DNA from: Hansfordia pulvinata
Taxonomy: Eukaryota; Ascomycota; Sordariomycetes; Xylariales
Assembly: GCA_006538405.1 (NCBI GenBank)
Contig: BJKQ01000006.1
Location: 1,883,001 to 1,947,000 of the forward strand
Reading direction: 5' to 3'
DNA length: 64,000 nt
Shown: positions 11,997-22,075 of the stretch, piece after piece
How positions within the stretch are numbered: position 1 is the stretch's first letter
Layout: every line of letters starts with the position of its first letter
The notes under the pieces: generated by a model
The model's database searches: none
Told to the model about the DNA's origin: nothing
What the model saw: the letters and a program-made list of their open reading frames with translations, nothing else
Position numbers and translations under genes: made by a program

Positions 11997-14592
11997 CTAC
12001 TGGTGGAGCTGTACGTAGTTGGCGGGGAACAGGCCAGAAGCCCCTGGTAGTGGCCGAACCACCAGTCATCGTCGGGAAATTCGAGGTTGGTAATGGTGGC
12101 TCCCTCGGGGAAGCTCAGTTCTGTGCCCTAGTCAGTCGCGTTCTGGATGATGCTTCTGTTTCGCGATTCAAAATGCTCGAATTTGGACGTTGCAAGGTCA
12201 ACACTTACCATTGTCCTCGCCAGCCTCGTAGTCATATTCGGCAGCCGCAGTGTATCCGTGATCCTGGGCAGCCGGCGCGGCAGGCGCGGTAGGAGCAGCA
12301 GGCTCGGCCGGGGGAGGCGGCGGGGGTTGCTGGCAGCTGCCGAAGGGGCCGCAGCGCCAGCGTCGTCGTCCTGCACCACCTCGACGTAGTTGCTAGGGAA
12401 GAGACCGCTCTCGCCTCTCTCGTTGGTGCCCATCCACCAGTCGTCGTCGACCATGTCAATGTTGGTGATGTATTCGCCTTCGCGCAGCTCAACCTCGTTG
12501 TCCTCGGCCTTCTCGTAGTCGTACTGGATGACTGCGCGTAGCCCGCCTTGCGACGGGGCAGGGGCTGCGACTTCGCCATGGCCAAACTGTTCCGCGGCCA
12601 CGGAGGCAGTCGCCCGGGGGTCATGAGCCTCCTCTTCAGCAGGAATCTCCTCCTCCTGGGGAACTTCCTGCGCAAGACTGCGCACAGGCAAAGTCTGCGG
12701 GGGCTCGTGCGCCGGCTCGAGCTCCGGCTCGGGTCCACGCGCCACAGGCGCAGCGATACGCACAGGTGAGTGTTCGGGCTCCTCCTCTTCCTCATCCGTC
12801 GGCGGGGGCGGGCGGGGCGGCATGCCAGGCAGGGCGAACCCCCCCTGGGGCACATCGGCCGCCGGGCGCGAGCCCATCGGGGGTGGGGGCGGACCAGGCT
12901 CGTTCTCAACCGAGCGACTCGGGACACTTGGGGCCGAAGGCGCCGGCGCCGGCGCTGACGGTGGAGGGGCCTGGTTGAATTGGTCACGGACCGCGCTGAC
13001 ACTCGGGGCCGGAGCTTCGGCTTCCTGGCTGGTGGCAGTGTCTCCGGTCTTCTGCCCCGGGATGCCACGACCGTAGCTTCCAGTCTGTACGGTTGCCCAG
13101 CTCTTGCCACTGTACCCGCTCTGCCAGCCACCACCAGCAGCTCCGCTCTTTTGAGAAGTCACAGGCGACGCGGGCTCAGCAGGAGCGGGTGCGGCCTGAC
13201 CACCGCCTTGGGCAGCCTTCTTCTCGGCCCAGAGCTGCGCAGGGGTCTTTCCGCCTTGGTCTGCAAAGGTACGGCTAGCTGCGCCAACGGGGGCAGCAGC
13301 GGGAGCAGCAGGCGAAGGGCCACCGAGACCCAGGGTGCCCGGGTTCAAAGGTTTGGTGCCCATGAAGTTGGAAGCGCCCCCAAACTTCTTCGCAACCTTG
13401 GGCTTGGGCATCTCAGTGATACGTTCCGAGCTGTTGAAAGCGGCACTGCGCTCTGCGAGCGACGGAGCAGGCTCGCTGCGATCCTGCTCGGGTTCAGGCT
13501 CGGAAGGCTTCTGCGCGCGAGCCTTGATGGCACCGATATCAACCTTGCCGACAGGCTCGTAGGCGCCCTTCACCGGTGTGGGACGGTCGTCGTCCTTGTT
13601 CTTGGCGGCGGCACGAATGGCGGCAATGTCAATCTTGCCAACCGGCTGGTAGCTGCCGCCGATGACGTCGCTGCGGGGCTCATCCTGGCGGCCTGGTGCG
13701 GCAACACGCGAAGGCTCTTGCTTCTGGCTCGTTAACTCGGCCATGTTGACCTTGGTGGGCTTGTAGGCGGACTCGACTTTTTGGATCTCGGAACGGGTGA
13801 CGGGAGGTGCATCCTCGCCCCAGCCGTCGTCATCGCCGCCCTTTTTCCTCAGGTTGGCGTTGCGGGCGGCAATAAGGGGGTTGGAGCTGGCGGAGCTGGA
13901 GGCGGAAGCAAAGACGGGCTTCGACTTGATCGGAGGAGGGGGCCTCCAGCCTTGACGGGGGCGCTGCCGCCCGCGGTGTACTTGGCGCCCGAGGCGTCGG
14001 CGATTTTCTGCAGGATGTTGGCGGGTTCTACGTCGGTGTCTGCGCGTGCGGTGATTTGCACATGGTATCCCTGGAGGTGAGCGGTCAGCAGGGGTCGGGG
14101 CTGCACTGGGCTGCGCTGGGCAGTGACATACGTGGAGAATCTTAGAGACGGCGTTGAGGTGGCTAGTGAAGTAGCCCTTTGTGCGTTCGGGAACGCCACC
14201 ACCACACTGGAGTTGAAGAAGATTAGCCGGGTGAGCGACGACGGCGGCGGCCGGATGATAAAGGGGGGGTTGCTACGAACCCAGGCGATCAGAGCAAACT
14301 TGGGGAGGCCGGTGTTAGGGTCCTTGATCTTGAGGAAGGCGAACTGGACCCGACCCTCGTTGAAATCTTCAATCAGCTCTTCGAGCTCGCCCTCGCCAGT
14401 GGTCTGGACTTTGAGGATGCTCTCCTTGTTGCCTCCATCCTGGAAAGCATTGGCGAGGGGCGCTTGGACGGAGAAGAGAGCCCATTGAGCGAAGGTGGAG
14501 GAGCTGCCAGCGGGCGGGGCAGAGGCGTTGACGACAGCCTGGTAACTGCTCTTGATAGAGGGCCCGTTGGTGGACGTGTTGAGGGAAGCCAT
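11997..14592 (-). CDS. abp1: Actin-binding protein Abp1 (ADF-H plus two SH3), with three apparent frameshifts
   Basis: Four exons on the minus strand: 14281-14592, 14132-14206, 12209-14070 and 11997-12120, with GT-AG introns. The N-terminal ADF-H domain (residues 1 to about 165) includes SYQAVVN, VQFAFLKIKDPNTGLPKFAL, PERTKGYFTSHLNAVSKILH and GYHVQITARADTDVEPANIL. A long Pro/Ala/Glu-rich middle contains repeated YEPVGKVDI/YQPVGKIDI motifs and a PPPPPMGSRP ligand-like run. Two SH3 domains follow (AVIQYDYEKAEDNEVEL with DDDWWMG; AAEYDYEAGEDN with DDDWWFGHYQG). Abp1 activates Arp2/3 at cortical actin patches and links actin to endocytosis. The frame is lost by one base at three short G/C runs (13938-13942, 12322-12326 or 12310-12314, and 12041-12044). 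Each time the conserved protein resumes one frame later, so total length would be about 791 residues. Sequencing or assembly error is more likely than a pseudogene. Confidence 0.93.
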
Positions 14593-17126
14593 GGCGGGCA
14601 GAGGAGAATGGCTGACCTTGCGATGTCGTCCAAGGTCATGGGAGGAGGAAAGGGGAGGGCGGAAGAGACGGAGGTGAGGTGAGAGGGAAAGGAGAGGTCG
14701 AGGTGCGGACAACCTGGGGGGGTAACCTGTACAAGTACGGGGAGGAGGGCTGGGCCAAGTCAGGTACAGGAGCTGCACGGCATTGGTACCTTACAGGCGC
14801 AGCGATGGCGAGATGCCCTGGTGCACGCACCAACGTGGAGGTGGCCGAAGTCGGGAAGAACAACAAGCTCCAGGAGCCGGTCGACAGGAGTCTTGGAAGA
14901 TCGAGAGCACAGTTGGGGCCTGAGTGCGCGAGTGTTCAGGCCCTCGCGACGCCAGGCGGGCTGAGGGAATACGCGGGAGCGGCGACGCCGCTACACACGT
15001 CGGTCCGGGGGAGGCGATGCTGGCGTGTCGAGGCGACGCGAGGGGCGGGACTCGTTCGTCAGGCTCCGGCTGCCAGCACTGCTTAGGCCGGGCGCAGTGG
15101 ACACCTCGCAGGCTAACTTGGAGGCTGGAGGCGGGCTGGAGGCTGGAGGCCCGGCTGCTGAGCGGGGTGATGTCAGAGCGGTAAGGCGGAGAGGGGTACT
15201 TTGATCTGAGCGGAGTATACCTGCGTGTGCTGCCACGAGAGGTATCCAGCGGGCGCATCCACGCCTGGAAGCTGTCTGCATTTACATTCGACTGGTTGCC
15301 TCGATGTCTCGTCTCGTCCAGCTCCGCGGTGGAATTCATGAATCCTGTCAGTTGGACATTTTCACCAAGAAGCTGGCTCACGGCCTGCCCGGCTTTTGAC
15401 TCGTACAACACTTCCTAACATTCACCTGATCGCTGCGCGGCCTTGTACGTGGACCTGCGGCAACCACCCGTGGAGTGAAGAGGTACCTAAACATACTTGC
15501 TTATTCACGATTCAAATCGATGCAGCAATTCATGGGTTCAATCGTGAGCAAACTTCAACGTTGCACTTACGTGTCCGAGTATTATCCATGCAACAATCTG
15601 CAGAGCCCCCGCCTCAATTCTTTTCGAGAGCAAACATCATCTACTCGTACCCTTGCCAGCTGGCTTTGACACCTACAACTCGTAACGTGCAGGCTACCTG
15701 CCCGGCTCCCTTCCATTCATCCCAGTCCAGATCAGAAATGGACCTGGCGCTGTACCTGCAACTGGTCCGAAGCGAGTAGCGGTGGGTTCCAGATTCCAGG
15801 ACCCATCTTGGGCGACGACAAATACTCGCTACATCCTGGGACGCACTGGACGGGGCCCCGTTGGGCAGAGCGTGTCAGGCACGGGAAACGAACAAGTTGC
15901 CGCCCATACGTAGACTTTCCCCATGATTGTGGCACTGGCCGCACCCACTGAGCCACGCATCTGCATGCCTAATCCGAAGTCGGTGCTTGAGTTGAGGAGT
16001 CAGAGGCAGTGCAGCAATGGAAATACGTGGAAGGTCTCTCTGGTAAAGGTGTTGTTGATCCTTGGGTGCATCGCAAACTTGCCCTTCCAATTCATGTCCA
16101 GTAGGTTAGGTACCATGCCCGCCTTTTGCACCATCCAATGGCCAAGACCTCCAGCTGACTGGACGACTGGACCGCAACGTCCGCAGCGTGGGCTGGAAAG
16201 GTACGTGTGCTTAGGCTAGCGGGTCGGACTGTTCATGGAGGGAGCTGCTCGTCGGCATCAGCCACGATTTGCCCATCGCCGGCCATACCCTACCTAAGGT
16301 GCCCAAGTCTCAGGGGTACCGACGCTCGAGTTTGAAGACACAGCAGTGGTCACCAAAAAATGGGTGGGCCGGTATGTACACCTGACCAGAGGTGCTCGTA
16401 CAGGCTTCGACCGCATCAGTGCATGTGGCGCACCCGCGCTTCAAGTCGCACGGATGGTTCCACTGATGAGCCACTGCTTGCAAGGTGCCAGGCGCCAGCT
16501 CTGACCATTGGCCAACCTAACGCGAGTCGTCGAGCCACGACGCGGCTCCTGTTGGTGGTGTCCAGCTCGAGGCTGCGTATGGGATTCGGATCCAGTCGGG
16601 ATGGGACCATGCCTGTTGCTCGTCTCCCACAGACCGACCAACGACGAGACTCGCAGCAAGGTCTGCATCTTCAATTGAATACGTGTAGTCGAGGAGTCCA
16701 TGGATCGATGCCTCACGTACCCTTAGAATAAGAAGTAATCATCCCTGCAGTTCTCGTGGCCCTGGCAGCAAGTCGACGAATGCGCATTTGTCGCGGGTGT
16801 TCAGGCACGATCGCACCTTCGGCCGCCGGTAACTCGCATCAATTTCCATCTCGCTTCTCCCTGCCGCCTGGCCGCCTCCCCCTTCCTCCTTTCCACACCC
16901 ACCCGCACACAACGCACGTCGCCCATCACTCAATTACCGCCTCTCATCTCTCTCATCAACTACTGCGACTCGACCTGCGCGGCTTTGCGATTCCAATCCC
17001 CACTCGCGCGCGTCTATCCCCATCTCCGTCTGCCGCCCTCTAAGGCAGCGCCCCGTCGCGCACTCCATCGCGACGCCCACCGCCACCCCGGCTGCTGCAA
17101 CGCCTCGAGCCCTCCCATCCTTCGCC
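14593..17126. other. Divergent promoter region, abp1 and C2H2 gene
   Basis: This 2.5 kb contains both promoters. The last 300 bases before the C2H2 start are CT-rich on the + strand (CTTCTCCCTGCC, CCTCTCATCTCTCTCATC), consistent with a 5' leader. A short tandem, GGAGGCTGGAGGCGGGCTGG, lies near 15119. Open frames here have no domain that I recognise. Confidence 0.5.
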
Positions 17127-18411
17127 ATGGGTCTCCTCTCGGACGAGTCATCCGACGTCAGCTCGGTCGAGTCCGATTCCCCCGAGACCGACAACGATGA
17201 CGAGTCCGTCGCCGATGAGCCCTCCCTCCCTCCGACAAAGCGGCAGAAGCTTGGCGATGGCTCTCGCGCCTCTTCGTCCGCCCATGCCGAGCCTGAGCCC
17301 GAGCCCGAGCCCGATAACGACCCCTCCGACGACGAGCAGGACCATGATGATGATCTGGCCGGCGACATCTCCTCAGACACCTCAGGCGACGTCCCCAACT
17401 CTCCTATCAACGCCAAGCTCGACGAGGAGGAGTTTCAAGAGCAGGTCACCGTCTGCGCCTGGGATGGCTGTAAGGCTGGCGATCTCGGTGACATGGACAG
17501 GCTGGTTAAGCACATTCGCAACGACCACATCGAGAACCGCCAGAAGAAGTACACCTGCGAGTGGAGAGGCTGCCCTCGCATGAGCATGCCCCATGCCAGC
17601 GGCTACGCGCTCAAGGCGCATATGCGCAGCCACACGCGCGAGAAGCCCTTTCATTGCTACTTGCCAGGTGAGTTTCCACCCCTTCGTTTTACGCCGCGGT
17701 CTGACCGGCTGACCTGGGCTCCTTCGCTACGCAGAATGTGACCGCGCTTTCACGCGTTCCGACGCCCTCGCCAAGCACATGCGCACAGTCCACGAGACGG
17801 AGGCCCTGCGCCCATCAGACCCCATCCCCAAGTCGATGCAGTCGCAGTCCGGTTCCAAAGGAAAACAGCTCAAGATCGTCCTCAAACAACCCAACCAGCC
17901 CTCCGCGCAGGAAGACACAGACGACGATGATGAAGCCAGTCAGGACCCCGATTCGGACTTCTTTACCAAGATCAGCGTCTCCCAAGGTTTCACGGCCGAG
18001 GAGGCCGCTCTAGACGTCGAGTCACTCTGGAAGGTGATGGTGGCTCACGTCAAGTGGGGTCTTGAAGACCGGGAAAACATGATTAAGGAGTGCAAACGGC
18101 TCCAAGACGCCTACCGAGAGGCTTGGCTTGAAAAGGAAGTGCTCCTGGATCAGGTCCTCAAAGTCGAAGAAGACTGGTGGCAACGCCGGCAGGTCGTGCT
18201 CGCCGCCGAGGCCCAAGTGAGATCAGACCTGGCGGCCAAGGAAGCCCTTGCGAAGCAGTCCGTGGAGGATGACCAGGCTAGCGGCGACGAGGAGCCACGG
18301 CAGGCCAAGGACAAGAGGGAGGGCGAAGATGCAGACGAGGCAGATGAGGCGGCTGAAGAAGGTGAAGAAGGCGACGACAACGATGAGGGAGATGATGCCA
18401 TGGAAGAATGA
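17127..18411 (+). CDS. C2H2 zinc-finger protein, possible Iec1/YY1-like INO80 subunit
   Basis: Two exons (17127-17667, 17735-18411, intron 67 nt) encode 405 residues. An acidic Ser-rich head with a basic TKRQKLG patch (residues 37-43, likely NLS) precedes three zinc fingers. Finger 1 is C110-x4-C115 to H129-x4-H134, finger 2 is C144-x4-C149 to H165-x3-H169, and finger 3 is C177-x4-C182 to H195-x4-H200. Finger 3 is split by the intron. Linker 2-3 is the canonical HTREKPF. After the fingers come KQLKIVLKQ, an acidic stretch (DTDDDDEAS), a likely coiled coil around residues 270-350 (LEDRENMIKECKRLQDAYRE) and a very acidic C-terminus. The CX4C fingers and the conserved TRSDALAKHMRTVHETEALR text are typical of a widespread ascomycete family related to YY1. 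I think it corresponds to the INO80-complex Iec1 type, but this is a hypothesis. The ATG sits in a strong context (CGCCATGG). Confidence 0.85.
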
Positions 18412-19276
18412 GCGCCGTTGCTCTCCCTGTATGGCGGCATCGACGCTGCCGGAAGCAAAGGCTGCATGCGCATGGGCTGGTTGGTAAAGGAGTTTGGCGT
18501 TGAGCAGTGTACAACCGCAACCTGTTCATTCAGGCACTAGGAGTAGCCACATGTAGATCTGAAGCTTTATCGTGCCCGTACTGTTTATATATTCTTACGC
18601 AAGGTCAACAACTTGCACTTTTTCCCTCTGGTCATACATGCATTTCATGTTGCGCCCTCTCCAAATGTGCGCACCCTGATTGCGACTTGACCGAAACCGC
18701 CGAATCGGGAGCTGCCACCTGCGACCCGGACACTCTGCTTGCCTTAGCTGAGATTCCGGAGTGTCAACCCTCGGCGCGCGAATGGTGTCCCAAGGTCCCT
18801 ATTGAGATTGCGCCAACCGACCGGCTCTGGTTGTGTCAAATAAGCGTCATTGCTTGCCTTGAACCCCCCCCCCCCCTCCTCGGCTCTCCCACAGATGGAA
18901 TTTGGTCCTTTTCTGGTCTTCGCCATTTGTGTTTCCTGATTCCGGGTGCTCGATTGGCAACATGGGCTGTCGATACCGGCAACTCTGGCCGCTGTTGGTC
19001 TGGGTATGCTGCTTTGGATCAATGGCAACTGTGGGTGTCTCCCAGAGCAACAAGAGACGAAATAGAAATTGATCAATGAGGGTCACGGATTCGCGCTGGC
19101 AGAGCACTCACAACTTGTAAAGCCACGAGGCCTGTTTACGATAGTCGCTTGCTATTTCAAAGAGGACATGGAAGCTTGCTGATGGGTTACATGTAGGAAA
19201 ATAGGTCACGGCCGAGATGTGATCTGATGTCTATCGCCTTTGTAGACAGTCATCGCAGTGCAGCCAACTTCCCGTC
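18412..19276. other. Intergenic region between convergent C2H2 and HET genes
   Basis: These 865 bases hold both 3' UTRs. A 13-base C run lies at 18864-18876. The overlapping open frames on both strands show no domain. Confidence 0.55.
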
Positions 19277-22075
19277 TTAAATCAGCTGAACGGGTCCCTG
19301 GGACTTGGACGGTTCGACCTTATGGCTTCTCAAGATCCCCAACAGCCATGTGTAAGTATCGTTCGCCCTTGCCTCGGGAGTCCCTGGACGAATGGTCGCG
19401 GTTGCCCTCAGTGAGCTCCTGAGACGCAGAACGGAATTGGAAACATGCATGAGCCACTCAGCATAGTCAAATTGCAAATCTCCGGGGGAGTCGCGTCGCC
19501 AGGGCTGTTCCTTGAGCGCGTGGGCCTGGAAGCCCTCGTCCATCATGTCCTGCAAAAAGCAATCCCCGACGAGGTGGAAGTGCTTGGCAGGGTCCAGAAC
19601 GCTTCTTGAGAGCGTCGATTTGCGCAGAACGAAGGGCGTGCGTCCAGAGGGCAAGAGGAACACGTGATCCCCCGGGCGAGTTGATATTGGACCCCAACCA
19701 TACCTGCCACACTCGGTGGAGAAGAAAGTCCTTCGGGAGGTTGCTTCGTGGAAGACCCGGTCAAAGCCATTGACGGCTTCGAGGATACCGCTGAGGATTC
19801 CATCCGCCTGAGAAAAGTCGAGGGGAACATAATCCTCCTGCTCAAACCCATCGAGCCATTGGGCGATATTGGCCGGGGTTGCGTCCTTGAATGCTTGGCT
19901 CCTCCAGATACCACCGTATTTTGATAGCGCTCGCCGAAAGTTTGGGTGATACCTAATTTTACTTTGACGCCCTACTCGCTGGTCTATCCATAGAAGCAGC
20001 CTGAAGTATTCTGCTTCGGATATCGTGCCCAGAACGGCACCTCGACGACACAAGTTGCAAATCAGAGCAGAGAGACACCTCAAAGCTGGCCCAAGAGCAT
20101 GTCCTACGTCTGCCAAAGCATATCTCTCGAGAATGTCTGTCAAAAGACCCCGGGTTTCGCTTCCGTCGGCGTCGGGCACGGAGGAGTAGTTCGTCGGGCC
20201 GACAGCAGCGACCGTTGCAATCAAGCTGCCCTCGATCATGAGCCCAGGCCCAGTTGAGTCAAGAGTATCAGCTGGCGACCACGGTGACCGGAGGCCAGCT
20301 CCCTCCGTGGTCGCCTGGCTCTGGTAATTTCTTCGGAGGTAGACGCCGCAAGCATCTATGGGATCGTCATACTCACCCACAAAGTCTGTCAGCCTCGTGA
20401 GCCCCTTTTCCAGCCACGAGGGGTAATCAAGGACGGACGCGTCAAAGCTCGATGTCATGTCCAGATGCCGCTGAAGAGAAACGTGCGAGCTGCTGCCCTG
20501 CAGAACGTGGGTCTGGAGCGCGACCAAGGGGCCGATCACGTCCTCGGATTCCAGCTGGATTTCTCTGGATTTCTTCTTCTCTTTGTAGAAGTTGAGGTAG
20601 CGAGTGAATTGCGGGACATGCCAGCCACCGGGGCAAGAGCAGAAGCTGGCCTTGTACCTGCCCGCGGCGTCGTAGTATTGGCTGAGCTCGACACGACGCG
20701 TGTCAGCTTCGTCACGGGTGGCGCTCCAGTCGGGGACCCAAGAGGGCAGGCCGTGGACCGACTTGCGGGACAAATCGCCGCTGAGCGCGCGCAGGGAGCC
20801 GTCGTCGTGCCTGAGGATGTCGAGGGCCGTCAGCGCGTACGTCTCGGCGATATCCAGCGAGTAGTCCGCCCTCAGGCCCGTCCGTCCGCGGAAGAGGCCC
20901 AGCAGGGCGTAGACGCGGTCCCGGTCGTCGGACGCCTCGCGATGGCTGAAGTCGGCAAGCAGCGGCAGCAGGCTCTGCTCGGAGGAGCCTTCGTCGCCCG
21001 CGGACAGAGACCACTCGAGGCGTCGCTTCTCGATGCTGTCGACGCGCCGGATCAGGAACCGGAGCACCTTGGCGAACTCGGGGTGCAGTGCCCCCTTGGT
21101 GTCGCCGTCGATGCTGCCGCCAAAGCGGGCGAACCGTGCGAAACCGCTCCATGGGAAGGCGACGTTGCCGTAAAGGACGGTGATGTGAGCCGCGAAGACG
21201 ACCTCCTGCGCCGTCCACACGCGCGCCCACCAGGGGCTTGTGGCCAGGGTGCGCAGTCCTTCGAAGAGGACCTTAGACCGCTCATACCCCTGTTCCTGGA
21301 CATGCGCGAGAACACTCGGGGGTCCCTCGCCGCTGGCCAGCGCGGAAATCAGGCCGAAGACCTGGGAGGCCGACGCCGTCTTCTGGCCCGAGCGGATCCC
21401 GGCCCGCTTGAGCGAAGCTGCGGTCTCCTCCTCCTCCGCCTCGCGCAGGCCGCCGCGCAGGTCCGCACGGAGTGAATCGTGGCTGCGGACGTGCCGTAGG
21501 GGGTCACCGAGGAAGACGACGACGCTCTGGGCGCGCGAGTAGATCTTGCCCATAACCTGTACCTGGGCGCTGCGCTCCTGCGTGTCTTGCTGGTTGATGC
21601 ACTGTTCGCCCCCGTGTCAGCCTATACATCCTCTCACATTCACTCCTTGCCAGGAAAGGGGAGAGAAAGATGGAGGATAGCAGAGAAAACGCACAAGAGC
21701 ATCGATCCACATGTCGACGTGCTCAGTCGGGCTTCGGAGAAGACGCAGAGCTAGGTCCAGGTTGGCCGTCGCCCGGACCGCGAAGCCATCGACTAGGACG
21801 GGCCTCTTGGCTTTCGAGCAGCCCCAGACGTAGGAAAGCGCCCGGTAGCGGACAACGGAGCTCCCGTCGTCGTCTCCGAGCGACGCCTGCCGCAGCTCGC
21901 ACCGGACATCGTCGTCCCACGCGGCCGCCGGCGCGATGGACACGAAGCGGAACCGGTTCCCGGCCAGCCGGGACGAATACGGCCCTGGCACCGGCCCCGT
22001 GTGCCGGGAGCGCGTAACCAGTCCAGGCTCAGCCCAGATCAGTCGAGCACCGGTTTTGACCAGATCGTGCTCCAT
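19277..22075 (-). CDS. HET-domain (heterokaryon incompatibility) protein
   Basis: Two exons on the minus strand (21695-22075 and 19277-21601, intron of 93 nt with GTGCGT donor and AACAG acceptor) encode about 901 residues. The HET domain shows its three hallmark blocks: YRALSYVWG at residues 77-85, MWIDALCINQQD across the splice junction at 122-133, and WWARVWTAQEVVFA near 251-264. The YSRAQSVVVFLG segment between blocks two and three is also typical. The remaining 600 residues include DRDRVYALLGLF, another common HET-protein block, and a long C-terminal region with no other domain that I recognise. HET proteins mediate non-self recognition and programmed cell death when genetically different hyphae fuse; they are often polymorphic and duplicated. 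The domain alone does not tell whether this copy is an active incompatibility locus. No STAND NTPase or partner gene lies beside it. The frame is intact. Confidence 0.92.

Noticed and set aside
20465..21475. 336-codon plus-strand frame
   Set aside because: Antisense of the HET-domain gene; no domain of its own.
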